The notes below the pieces were generated by a model. It made no database searches. It was not told the origin of the DNA and worked only from the letters and a program-made list of their open reading frames with translations. DNA of 64,000 bases from Trichomonas vaginalis G3 (Eukaryota > Parabasalia > Trichomonadida > Trichomonadidae). Both the position numbers and the translations under genes were made by a program. The stretch lies in assembly GCF_026262505.1 (NCBI RefSeq), contig NC_067206.1, positions 24,195,896 to 24,259,895 on the forward strand, written 5' to 3'. Position 1 is the first letter of the stretch. Every line of letters begins with the position of its first letter. Shown piece by piece: positions 18,992 through 29,700 of this stretch.

Positions 18992-20665
18992 GGCTGATAA
19001 ATCATAATCGTCGAGAAGTACGATAGGTGGTCCCACCTGTTTAATCTGTATGGAGAGGCAAACGTGACGTAAGAAGCATAACACTGGTTTCTCAGTATAT
19101 TTAATAGACTCTGCTGTTGGCTTAACTGTAAGCTTATATGTAATAGGTGAATTAGATAACTGACCCTGTTGGAATGTATAATCAGTTTCGCAAGGGAATC
19201 CACATAGGTAATGACCTAAGTCATTTGACTCGATTCCAAATTGAGGGACTGATGTGGTTGTGATAGACCTCATGACATCATAGTTGAAGCCAACAGTATC
19301 GTTATTATTGTTAGTGGCATTTGCCTGCATCTCATAGAAGATTGGATCATTAGATGCTTGAGCCTCAGCGGGTATGTTACCATATGCTCCACAGTTCAAT
19401 TGAATTTGTTCAAACAATGGATTTTCATAGGTAGTGTTATAATTAGGTGTTTTCTTAAATAGTGTATAAATGGTGTTCACATATAATGGAGTAAATGCTG
19501 CCGTGAATGTACAAGGAGTTCCTTCACCTTTAGCCATTGAACCATCCATAGTAATGCAGTCAATTCTTTTGATTGGGAAGTTTAGAGTCTTTGCCGAATA
19601 TCTTGTCACCAAATCACTATAGATGTTAGGGTCCAAAGAGAATGAGTTACAGTATGTAATCATTTCAAAGAAGTTTGCATTCTTCTTAGTGAACTTAATA
19701 AACTTGGTACCAAATGATATCGTACTCTTATCGGCATTCCAAGTTACAGTATCAATAACTTTGATACCTTCATAGATAGGAGTGAAGTGATTAGTGATTG
19801 GAATATAGCTTGTAACATTGGCTTGCATGTTCGGTAATGGTAGAATATCCTGATAACTTAATGGTGTCCAAACCATACCAGCAATACTGAACTTAACCTT
19901 AAGTTGTAAGTTACCAGCAAACGCTGGAAGGAATCTAATGTTATTAAGTATTAGGAATCTTCTTAGGTCAATCTTGATTGGTATGTGGAACTTTAATGTA
20001 GTTGCACCACTAATTGGTTTATTGAACTCAATAATCTGTCCAGAACGAACTGTATCACATCTATTGAAAACATCTTTATGTCTAGCCTTACTAAATACAT
20101 CAACTTTCTTAATAGCTTCTGTTGTAGATGCAGTAGAAGTAATGTAACCTTCTTCTCTAGCATTATCTTGTGTATAAACACTTTTACCATTAGCGATTAA
20201 TTGATATGATTCAACAGCATAGAATGAATCAATGTATCCCAACCAAATTGCTGGAAGATGTGCACATGATTTGCCACCAGCATATTTAGTATCAATTGCT
20301 TTAATTGCTGTAACATTTGATCCTGTAGGAGCTGTCTCAACAGCTCTTTCTTTATATACTTCACCATCATATTTAGGAACTTTTTCATCAGCTGGTTCAG
20401 TTTCTGTTGTAATTATGCACTCACCATCGACATAACCACTAATGAACGTATTATATAAGTCAATCATGTTCTCACCAGGTGGTGATATGTTAAATGTAAT
20501 ATAACCGTTATCAATAGTATTTGTCGGCATAGCTGGCACTTTTGTTGGGACATATCTATGGTTAGTATCTCCAATAGGAACTGCCCCATCAACTTGATCG
20601 AAATAATATCTTACTTGTCTGATGGAATCAGCAATACTGTATGTATTGAGGTTATCGTTCAACAT
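18977..20665 (-). CDS. candidate major capsid protein
   Basis: An intact 562-residue frame whose stop falls within the left terminal repeat. It is beta-rich, with many Asn/Thr/Pro loops (IPITNHFTPIYEGIKV, INFPIKRID-type strands), no signal or membrane segment and no catalytic motif. Size, composition and terminal position fit the double jelly-roll capsid proteins described for Polintons. The start at 20665 is preceded by AATTTTTTATAGCTGAGAAAG, the shared T-rich start motif. A broken second copy is at 55435-57118. Assignment is by context; a spike or other structural protein cannot be excluded. Confidence 0.5.
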   Translation of the reverse strand: MLNDNLNTYSIADSIRQVRYYFDQVDGAVPIGDTNHRYVPTKVPAMPTNTIDNGYITFNISPPGENMIDLYNTFISGYVDGECIITTETEPADEKVPKYDGEVYKERAVETAPTGSNVTAIKAIDTKYAGGKSCAHLPAIWLGYIDSFYAVESYQLIANGKSVYTQDNAREEGYITSTASTTEAIKKVDVFSKARHKDVFNRCDTVRSGQIIEFNKPISGATTLKFHIPIKIDLRRFLILNNIRFLPAFAGNLQLKVKFSIAGMVWTPLSYQDILPLPNMQANVTSYIPITNHFTPIYEGIKVIDTVTWNADKSTISFGTKFIKFTKKNANFFEMITYCNSFSLDPNIYSDLVTRYSAKTLNFPIKRIDCITMDGSMAKGEGTPCTFTAAFTPLYVNTIYTLFKKTPNYNTTYENPLFEQIQLNCGAYGNIPAEAQASNDPIFYEMQANATNNNNDTVGFNYDVMRSITTTSVPQFGIESNDLGHYLCGFPCETDYTFQQGQLSNSPITYKLTVKPTAESIKYTEKPVLCFLRHVCLSIQIKQVGPPIVLLDDYDLSAPASE

Positions 20666-20717
20666 CTTTCTCAGCTATAAAAAATTTACAATCTTCTTAT
20701 TCTTGGGATTATTCGTC

Positions 20718-21134
20718 TTATTTGTGGCTGAGGTTTAGGAGGTTCTGGTTCAGGCTCTGGTTCATCATCGAAGTGTATTCTTTTCTCTTCATTGATTGAA
20801 CATATTCTTGATTCTCTTTAGTTTCCTTCTCACGTTCAATTGGGTCCATGTTTGGTTCATTAACTACACTGTTACGTTCTAATATCTTTGTCATCATCTC
20901 TAACAACATTTTATTAGTATATGCTTGTTCTTCTTCTTTCTTCTCATCAACTTTAGGAGCTTCTTGAACAACAGGAGCTGGGGCAGGAGCTGGTGAATTC
21001 AATGGTGCCTTTCTCTTTCTAACTTGAACTGAACCATTCTTCATATGACAAACATAATATAATGGATGTTGTATTCCTTTAGCTTCATTCAATATGATTG
21101 ATTGCTTTTCACTTGGTGAAAGTTTTGACGTCAT
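20718..21134 (-). CDS. hypothetical protein with YYV-MK-G-VQ-RK domain
   Basis: Start chosen at ATG 21134 (MTSKLSPSEKQSIILNEAKG), 34 bp from the divergent gene at 21169. Residues about 25-45 (HPLYYVCHMKNGSVQVRKRK) match a motif in the protein at 37010-37246 ([18 protein letters not shown]), so the element has two members of one small domain family. A Pro/Ala linker and an acidic helix follow. The C-terminal ends of the two copies in the window differ, and this copy may carry about one break. Possibly DNA-binding or core protein; unproven. Confidence 0.6.
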   Translation of the reverse strand: MTSKLSPSEKQSIILNEAKGIQHPLYYVCHMKNGSVQVRKRKAPLNSPAPAPAPVVQEAPKVDEKKEEEQAYTNKMLLEMMTKILERNSVVNEPNMDPIEREKETKENQEYVQSMKRKEYTSMMNQSLNQNLLNLSHK

Positions 21135-21168
21135 TTCTATCCTAATAAAATTTTTTACTCCTAACAAA
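21135..21168. promoter_or_regulatory. 34-bp divergent promoter
   Basis: Thirty-four bases separate two divergent starts. The plus-strand leader AATTTTTTACTCCTAACAAA before ATG is nearly the same as the minus-strand leader of the gene at 35577 (CAATTTTTACTCATAACAA), pointing to a shared element-specific promoter class. Confidence 0.5.
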
Positions 21169-21396
21169 ATGACTGAGAATACTTTCGACAGAGAAGCACT
21201 CAAGAATGAACTTCGTGAAGAAATACTTAATGAACTCAAACCAAAAGAACAAACACAAGAAGAGAAACCAGCTAAACCAAAGCGTAAACTCACAGAGAAA
21301 CAATTAGCTGCATTAGCAGCTGGACGCGCAAAGAATCCACGAATGATTGCAAAGAAATTGAGAGAAGAGGAAGAAGCTAAGAAAAATAATAAGTAA
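21169..21396 (+). CDS. small basic protein
   Basis: Start at ATG 21169 gives 75 residues: helical EALKNELREEILNELKP, a Lys/Pro linker, then KLTEKQLAALAAGRAKNPRM and a charged Lys/Glu tail. The basic EKQLAALAAGRAKN segment is of a kind often seen in virus DNA-associated proteins. Convergent with the polymerase gene, 4 bp between stops. A second copy lies at about 54706-54940. Function unknown; nucleic-acid binding is plausible. Confidence 0.55.
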   Translation: MTENTFDREALKNELREEILNELKPKEQTQEEKPAKPKRKLTEKQLAALAAGRAKNPRMIAKKLREEEEAKKNNK

Positions 21397-21400
21397 GTGT

Positions 21401-24400
21401 TTAGAACTTTAACTTACGTTCAAAAGATGACTTCGTTGAAATAGTGAAGTCCTTATTTTTGTTGAAGCATGGTTTCGAACCAATGCACAAGTCAAAGGTT
21501 ATCTCATCACCTTCATAAAGAGATTTGTACAATTCCACGATGCTATATTTTTCCCCAACTTTCTCAGGGAAGAACAAACCTTTCTTCTCGTCATAATGTA
21601 CTTGTATCGCATCTGGGAACATTTGGTTTGCAGTAAGTGCAATTACGTCCTGTGTGATTCCCTTCATTCGACAGTGGAAAGCAATTTCCTTGAGGTCATT
21701 GGTTAATTCGTCGAGGTAAGTCTTCTTTCCAACGAATATAGATCTTTGTGCCTTAGACATATGTCCTGCAGTAATCTCTGCAAAGTCTGAATGAAATTGA
21801 CCCAGTGCTTTTCCAATGAGTTCTCTGTTATACCTTCTCTTGTATTCTTCTGCTAACTTATCTAAGTCCTTCTCATACAAGTGTAAACTATCTGTATCCT
21901 GATAGAACAACTTCAAGCCCAAATCTTCTGCTGTGAAGAATACTTCATTCATGATTCGTTTGGACATAGAAAGGATTGAAACCTAATGGACAATAGTTAA
22001 AGTGACGAACGATAGGTTTAAATGACTTTACACATGAAAGTTCGGAATCGGGGATGAACTCTATTGTCTGTATGTCATTATAGTTCTTAATGATATAGTC
22101 AGTGAGCTTATTGTCCTTGATGAAACGAATCTTTTTGTCAATGGGCTTTAATATCGTCTTACCATAGATACTGTTCAAAAGAAGTTTGATGATCTCTTGT
22201 ATCGGATTACCTTCCTTCTTATACTTAGCACGTAATTCGAAGAGCTTCTTAACTTCATTCCTTATTGTCATGTCCCTTTTTCCATCATAATAGTATCCAT
22301 CAATGACTTTGCATGAGATCTCTTGGAACTTGATCAGATCTTGAAGCGTAATGTGGTCTACGAACATCTTGCAGCATGTATTGGAACTTCTGGCAACATG
22401 TAAGTCAGGGTTGATGTCAGGATTGACGACAATCAATGGGAATGCTGAGTTCTTACCGATCGACAAGATCTCGATCTGACAGTAAAATCCTGAGATGAAC
22501 TTTTCCTTTGTTGGTTCAGCTTGGTCATCATCAAAGAGATGCTCCAACAAGTATTCACTGCTCTTCATCTCTTCTGTCATAACTTTTGGAATTCCTTCTA
22601 AACAGTAAAGTCTAGCAATTGCTGATGGATACAATGATACAGCATCGAAGTCAGTGATGAGTTCTCCTTCATTGTATTGCTTCTTGTTCTCAGCTAGCAT
22701 GCATCTTCCTCCTTGAATACACTTGGAAATATATTCACGAGGTTTTCCTGCAAGATCAAAGAGATTACCGTTCTTCCAATATACTCTCTTCTCAAAGAGT
22801 TTGTTTGAGATAGAACTTATTGAAACATAATCATAAGCATCTATTTCAAACTCAGTCATGAGGTCATTGCGGAACTTAAGAAAGCCATCTCGTAAAATGC
22901 GTACATCTTGACCGCAATAGAATGACGAATAAACTTCCATGTCAAAGTGTTCATCATCAATCTTGCAATCTTCAATCTTCTCAATGTTCTCATTAAAAGC
23001 TTCAATATCTTTGACATGATTCATGGCATCATCGATGTTACCAACTTTAGTTGTATTAACTAACTCTTCCGTGTAGTAATTATATGGGAAAACTTCTTTT
23101 TCACCACTAGTGAGGTGAAACATTTCAGGGAATCTTTCCAACTTAGTTGAGATGATTGCATAAGAGTCTTTGAAGCAGAGAAGTTTTCCTTTGTACTTTC
23201 CTTGTATCTGCATCGTTTGTGAACCTTTGATGATTGGAGTTCCTGTAATCTCTTCTAACTGAGACATGAGAAAAGTGACATCGTACGATAAGTTGTGGAA
23301 ATAAACTAAACTCTTATCTGGTAAAGCTTCGAGGAATTTTGACGCACAGTCACTTCCCCAAATTGATGTATAACCATCATCGTCATCTTCCATGAAACAA
23401 ATGTTGTATGCTTTGTGAATGTTTCCATCAGTTGATGCTTCGAAGTCAGCAAAGAAAACATGTTCTCTTGGGAACTTCATGTCTTTCTTCGTCTCTGAAC
23501 TCCAATCTTTCTTCATCCTTGCGCAATAACGCTCATTGTATGTGAGGTCAATCATTTCTTCAAGGTTCTCATTATACATCGTTGTGAAGTATGTGCAAAG
23601 TTCTCCTGTTCTAATTGGTTCGAAATAATTGTTAGCAAACAAGAGTTCAATGACTTTTGCAAGTGGTGTAACTAACTTTGAGTTAATTGCATACCTTGTT
23701 TCATATCTTCTGTTAACTAACATCTTCTTCTCTAAAGTCCAATCCTTGCACAACTTACAAACATCTTCATAGTTCTTGATGAACATTGAACTTATTGGAA
23801 GCTTTTCGTTCAACATGTAGTGGTCATACATTAATAAAAGTTCTACTGTCATCTTTGGTTCTTCATCTGGTTCATAAGTATATGAATGATTTGAATACTT
23901 CTCGTTGTATTTGATGACATGGAACCTTATTCCTGTTTCTTTGGCAATAACCTTAATCTTTGACATTGGAAAATCTTTGACACGAATGATTTCCCTCATA
24001 TGATTAATTGTTGCTTCGTCAACACCAGCTTGAATACAAGCGTAGATGAAACATGAATCTTTCATCATCTTCTTTGCTGTCTCTGCATTAAGTTCGTTGA
24101 AGATCTGATACCTCTCTAAGTTAATAGGTAATTTGCATGTCCATGTCCAAAGCTGACCATTACGTGACCTGTTTCTCTTCTTTGAATGGTTTTGTTTGAT
24201 GATCTTGAGTGCGATCTTTTCTTGACCTGCTGCTCTCATCGTATCTAACATAACTTGTTCTTCAGCTGTGAGTTTATATGGTGTGTACGTTCCTTTTCTC
24301 AAAGCAGAAGCATCAACATCTGAATAAGCTGTATAGTCAAAGATCTCGATCTTCCTTAACGAAGGAATACTACAAAGGAAGAAGTCATAGTTTGATTCAA

Positions 24401-24962
24401 GGACTTTAGATGCTAATTCTTGTACTTCTGCTATTGGAGCTTCATTAAGTAACTGATGAACTAATGATCCCATTGTATTGATGTTCAAATGACGCAAAAT
24501 GTTTCTCTTCTCATCAAAGTCGTAATAGAATGTCCACTTCTGTTTGAAAAGGTCTATCTGTCCAATGAACTTTGCCATAACTCTTGGAAACATCTTGTTG
24601 AAGTAATCTTTTCCTCTTGGACTGTATTGGTCAATGTTAAACATAATGAATCTTTCTCCTGCTTTAGTTATTGGGTCTAACCATTTCTCATCAGGAAGTT
24701 TTTGACCATTAATGTTCTTAACAACGTAAAAGGCATTCTGTATTTCTTTGTATGCTAATTCGCTCTCATCAATCTTTGGTGGAGGGTCTGAGTATATTGG
24801 TTGCATCTCCATTAACGCTCTATTATGAGATCTCTGATCGTGATCTAAAGCAACTGGGGAATTTGAAGCTGGAACATTCATGATACCATTGTAGTCATCA
24901 TAGAAGCTCTTAGCATTCTTGAAAATATCTGCTACACTTCCTGTACCTCCTTGATTAGTCAT
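21401..24962 (-). CDS. polB: protein-primed DNA polymerase B
   Basis: About 1190 residues in all, the size of Maverick polymerases. Exonuclease motif FFADFEAS near residue 505, palm motif A DFDAVSLYPSA near 775, motif B LLLNSIYGKT near 927 and motif C YQDTDS in the C-terminal part. The first 500 residues are the N-terminal region that in this family includes the terminal-protein-like and exonuclease parts. It replicates the element from a protein primer at its terminal repeats. It appears broken by about one break in this copy. The sequence just upstream of the start is occupied by a non-coding insertion, so the original promoter may be displaced. Confidence 0.95.
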
Positions 24963-24964
24963 GT

Positions 24965-25660
24965 GATTTTATCCCAAGCATATGGGGATTCTAAATTTTT
25001 GTCCCTATCGTTATCCCAATTGAATTTTTTTTTGGAATTTAAAAATTTTTTTTCTCCATGTAAACTTAAATTTTAATTTTTACCACTAAAATGCAATATT
25101 TCAACAAATTAATGAGTAATAATATTTTAATTTATAATAAATATTATAAATCTCCTCAATTTAATGTAATTATTGTATTAATTTTTGTTGAAAATATAAA
25201 ATCTTCAAGTAAATGATGTGAATTTAATATTTTTAGAATGTTGTTTAATTGTACTATATTATGCATGTAAAATTTTGTTACAATACATTTTATATGGGAT
25301 CCCCATTGCCCAATTGAGAGAAAATTGAGAGGTGGGATTGGGCTAGCCCAATTCAAAATATCCCAGGTGGAAATAAAAAAATTAACAATTCAACATAAAA
25401 AAGCATCTTAAATAATAATGATAAAAAGAAATTTTGTATGAATTTCAATCAAATTTGTTTTTATTCAACTTAAGAAATCACTTCATTAATGAAAGAAGTC
25501 GGGTTCACAACATATCCCGATCTTGAAACGAAACAACATGTTTTTTTGATGCCCTAAACGGGGGGGGTCGCCAGCAAAAAAAAAGATGTCAAAATTTATC
25601 CCAAAAATTTAAAAAAAACGAAGAAAGTGCATCCCAGGGATTATAAAATTTAAGTTTTCA
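24965..25660. mobile_element. non-coding insertion inside Maverick 1
   Basis: About 700 bp without coding sequence, unusual in an otherwise tightly packed element. Homopolymer runs (G7 at 25561, A9 at 25576) and ATCCCA/GGGAT motifs near both edges (24970, 25631) suggest an inserted small element, with an internal palindrome GGGATTGGGCTAGCCCAAT near 25333. Exact ends and target duplication are not clear. Confidence 0.4.
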
Positions 25661-25666
25661 CATCTC

Positions 25667-25809
25667 TATCCTTGATTCTTAATTGCCAGAGCTAATTTAT
25701 TGGTAATGTCTTTAGCTTTCTTAGGCATTTTGATCCCAAACATATCAAGCATACCTTTCTTATCTTCTGGTGAAAGGTTATTAACTAATCCTTTTATAGC
25801 ATTGAGCAT
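25667..25809 (-). CDS. 47-aa small protein
   Basis: ATG at 25809, stop at 25667: MLNAIKGLVNNLSPEDKKGM followed by LDMFGIKMPKKAKDITNKLA and a short tail. The leader TTTTTTTATCGGTTATAAAAG is close to the leader of the gene at 30054 (CTTTTTATCGGGTATATAAA), which supports expression. Amphipathic and basic; unknown role. Confidence 0.5.
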
Positions 25810-25852
25810 GTTGGTCTTTTATAACCGATAAAAAAATATACGTTATTTTTTT

Positions 25853-26695
25853 TTAATCGTCATCGTAATCATAATCGTACGAAGATTCTGTATCATCATC
25901 ACTGACATCATTGGTTTCTCTAACTTCTGGCTTATCTGGTTTAATCTCTATCACCATAAACATTGGTGACAATAATCGAACAGGCTGATCTTGGAAGTCA
26001 ACTAAGGTAAACGTAACATTAGTTAGTTCCCATGGAAATGCATCTATCCATGGTGAGGATTCCTTACATATAAGTGGTTTACCAGATATCCAGAACTCAT
26101 TGATGTTATAACATGTAGATCTGTACATGATCTTTCTTCGATCATCAACTTGGTCAATATTATTGAACCCAGAGATGACAGACATTGATGAACGAAGGTA
26201 TAACTGATACCCGAAGTTGAGCATAGGTGGTTTTGGCATTTGTAGATAATAATTATGTACAATAGGTAGTTCTATTCCATATGCACCTAAAATAAGATTT
26301 GCTCTATGTGAAGCATCTTTTAAATAGACTTTATGTCCTTTGTCCTGTGACGTAAATATAAGTTGATTCGTAGCACTCAGTGAAACTGTTACATTATGTT
26401 GACCTTTTTTCTTGTTATAATAATCAAACTGTTTTGTTACAATCTCTTGTAGTTTTGATACAATAGTATCCATATCAAATGAAAGAGCTGACTTAAATGT
26501 ACACACCTTTTCTTCTCCATCTTCGTCTAACTGTAAGACAAAATAATCTGTTTCGTCACAAACAATAAAGTTCGCCATAGTACTGACACTTTTTACTCTC
26601 ATCTTTATCTTACTTGGATGCCCCATGTTAGGATCTGCTTGAAACTGTATTGTCCCGTAGTTATTAGGATCAGTCGATTGTAGATAATACATCAT
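25853..26695 (-). CDS. candidate minor capsid (penton-like) protein
   Basis: 280 residues, intact. Features: a beta-rich body with IKMRVKSVSTMANFIVCDE, a TIVSKLQEIVTKQF helix, NQLIFTSQDKGHKVYL, a HRANLILGAYGIELP segment like the LGF block of Polinton/virophage penton proteins, LYLRSSMSVISG, and a poly-Asp/Tyr tail. That order (insertion strand, helix, Leu-Gly block, strand) is familiar from minor capsid proteins of these viruses. It starts 19 bp from the divergent fibre gene, so penton and fibre may be co-expressed and interact at the capsid vertex. Assignment is inference from pattern and context. Confidence 0.5.
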   Translation of the reverse strand: MMYYLQSTDPNNYGTIQFQADPNMGHPSKIKMRVKSVSTMANFIVCDETDYFVLQLDEDGEEKVCTFKSALSFDMDTIVSKLQEIVTKQFDYYNKKKGQHNVTVSLSATNQLIFTSQDKGHKVYLKDASHRANLILGAYGIELPIVHNYYLQMPKPPMLNFGYQLYLRSSMSVISGFNNIDQVDDRRKIMYRSTCYNINEFWISGKPLICKESSPWIDAFPWELTNVTFTLVDFQDQPVRLLSPMFMVIEIKPDKPEVRETNDVSDDDTESSYDYDYDDD

Positions 26696-26714
26696 TTTTA
26701 TATGTAGTAAAAGA
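26696..26714. promoter_or_regulatory. 19-bp divergent promoter, penton/fibre
   Basis: The entire space between two opposite starts. The plus strand reads TTTTATATGTAGTAAAAGA, closely similar to the 18-bp space at 42097-42114 read in the opposite direction (TTTATATGTAACTAAAAG). A TATATGTARYTAAAAG core is thus repeated at the two divergent structural-gene pairs. Confidence 0.55.
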
Positions 26715-29700
26715 ATGAGTGTTGTTCCATATGCATATGAATGTTATAAGTCTAGCGTACTTCAATATAAAGAATATACTCTCAGAATTACTGATAATGC
26801 TTTAGTCATACATAAAGAAGGTGCTGATGAAGACATTACCATCGGTCCTGGTATATTACCTATCGAGCAACCAGATGGTACAATTGTTGAAACAGACTTA
26901 AATCAATACCTTCAAGCGTTACAGAATCGTGTGACAAAAGTAGAGAATAATTACTTAGATGCTCCATTCTTCACAACTGATAGAGATTATATGTTTTCAT
27001 GTATGGCGAGTAATGGTTTGCAAGAAACTCGTGAGGTAAATATTAATGAAGCATTAGAGACTATAATATATCATGTTAAACGGTTATTATCGATTGACCA
27101 TGGAGTTCATTTTGACCCAAGGTCTACACTGTTCAATATACCAATGATTGAAAACAGTCAATTAACATTTAAAGAAGATACATTGTATAATGCTTTAAAC
27201 GCAGCATTTGCTTATATATTAGGTCATGAACAAGTACAAAATAGTGGTATTGCAATATACTTAGATAAAGTTATGTTAAAGAAACCATTGACATTCACAG
27301 AAGATGGTCCAAAAGCAACTGGTATTGTTGGTGATGGAACATTATTGACGAAAGAATACTTAGCAAGTCATGTCGGAGAATTTTTCTCCACTAATGATAG
27401 CATCAGTACAACACCAGAAGTTATTTTATTGAAGAAACCAATCACATTTGATGTTAAAGGAAAGACAAAAGCAACTGGTATAGCTGGCGATGGAGTTCTT
27501 CTGACTAAGGAATACTTGAAGAAAAATATCAATGACTTCGTTGAAATTGTCAAAGATAAAGAATCTGGTCTTAAGTTCAACCCTTTATCATTCATCTTTG
27601 CCATAGCAAACGCCGGTGCTACTGCAGCCTCATGGATATCACTCCAGAGTCAAATAAATGCTCTTTGGGCTTTTGTTGAAAGTCAAGAAGGTATAGATAC
27701 TGTTCTTGACACTCTGGGTAATCTTGGTCCAAATCATAAAGGAGGTTTTGTGGATGGAATAAAAAATTTAGTTGAAAAGACTAAAACAAGTTTCCAGAAG
27801 ATAACTCATATAGAAAGATTCAGAAATGAAGGTTATATGGAACTTGAGAGTTTTGATGTGACTGGACCTTTGGAACCAATTCCAATGCCACGTGATGCTA
27901 ATGATGAAGAAGAGAAAGATCCTGGACCAAAAACAATCATTTCTACGTTAAGTACTTTGTACCCTGATTTTGTGACCTTAGTGAAAGTTGCTAATACATC
28001 AAGAAAGAACAATAATATTAATATGTCTGGTACTGATGACCTTACTGATTATCTTTATCTCATTCTTGCTGAATTAGCGAAGAAAGTTGAGGAGAACAAA
28101 AATAATGGAGGAAGAACTGCACTTAAGATTGCAGACAAAGCTGACAAAAGTTATGTTGACGAAGAGATACGTAAAGTTGCATCTAAAGAATATACTTTAT
28201 CACAGTCTGTCATACTTAAGACAATCAAAGGTCCAGAGAAAGATATGTACCCAGGTGATGGTACAACAGTTAAAGTTAATGAAAGAGTTTCATTCCCATC
28301 TGGTATTGATACAAAAGAAGTATATATTAATGGTGAAAACATCAATACAACATTGTTTCCTTTGAAAAATAATGAGTTCACTGAACCTTTGACAGTTAAA
28401 TCAATTCGTTCAAGAGAAGACAAACCTGTTATAATCAATAAAATAGGAGCTGATAATGACCAACCAGTTCAAATCAAGAAAATAAGAGCTGATGACATTA
28501 TCTTGAACTATACTTTAGGTTCAAGTGCTCCACAAGAAGATCCAAGCACTAGCGTAAAAGATACTCTTAACAGTTTAGATAGTAAATGTACGAACATTGA
28601 AGGTCATGCCAGAAACTTCGAAGTATATGAACTACCAGCAATGTTAGATAAGAAAGCTGACAAGAACCATGTTCATTATATAAGTTCAGATGAACAGATT
28701 ATAACGGACTACCACGGATATTTAACACAGGGTGAAAAAGTGAATACGAAAAATGTTAATGAAAGAAGATATAAATTCATTCGTGCTAAAGGTTATGACA
28801 TACACTGTACTGTACAGTATGACACAGGTATAGCACCACAATCATTTGGTTATAACGCTGAAATTTATGCTTCATACTTCTTTGTTAACGGTGTATTAGT
28901 TGAGCCAAGATTTAGGTTGAGAGTTAAGGCAAAAATAACCGTTGAAGATGCTATTAAAAGTAAAGCTGACAAAGATGAACTTGACGCAACGAACAAAGTT
29001 TTGAAATCTCATAAACACAATATCTCCGACATAAATTCACTTCAAACTTCTTTAGACAACAAAGCAGACAAAACTTATGTTAATGAACAGATCTCAAAGA
29101 TCTCTAATGCATCTGTAAACAATGGAATACCTGAAAGCATTACAGTTAGCTTTGGTAATAATGATATGGGTAAAGTTGCAATATTTATAAATTATAACAT
29201 TGGTCCATCAGAAAAAGGTCCAAGTTACTATACATTGAGTCATGGTAAATCTATTGAACTTGTGTTCCACAAAAAAGATGGAACAAACTTAACTATTCAT
29301 CCTGGAGATACGTTTGAGTTTTATTTGAACGATGTCACCACAGTAGATTATACTTATAGACCTTCTAACATGTTTGACATGATGTATCCAATTGGTTCTA
29401 TATTTACATCAATGAGCTCAACAAGCCCGCAAACCCTTTATGGAGGTGTTTGGCAACCGATTGTTGATCAGTTTCTTTACTGTTCTAACTCATCAATGGA
29501 CTTTGGTGGTTCAAAGACTATCAGAGTTGAAAACCTTCCACCACACTCCCATAGGTTCAGTGCAACAACATCTACTAATGGAGAGCATTCACATTCAATG
29601 ACAAAAAGAGGTTATACAAATCTTGCAGCAGGTTCTGATAGACAAGGTATGAATAGATATGATATCACAGATGACCCTAGAGATGTTAGTACAGGTATTT

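Noticed and set aside
28087-28365. 92-codon frame inside the fibre gene
   Set aside because: Overlapping frame within an intact long gene; composition is that of an out-of-frame reading.
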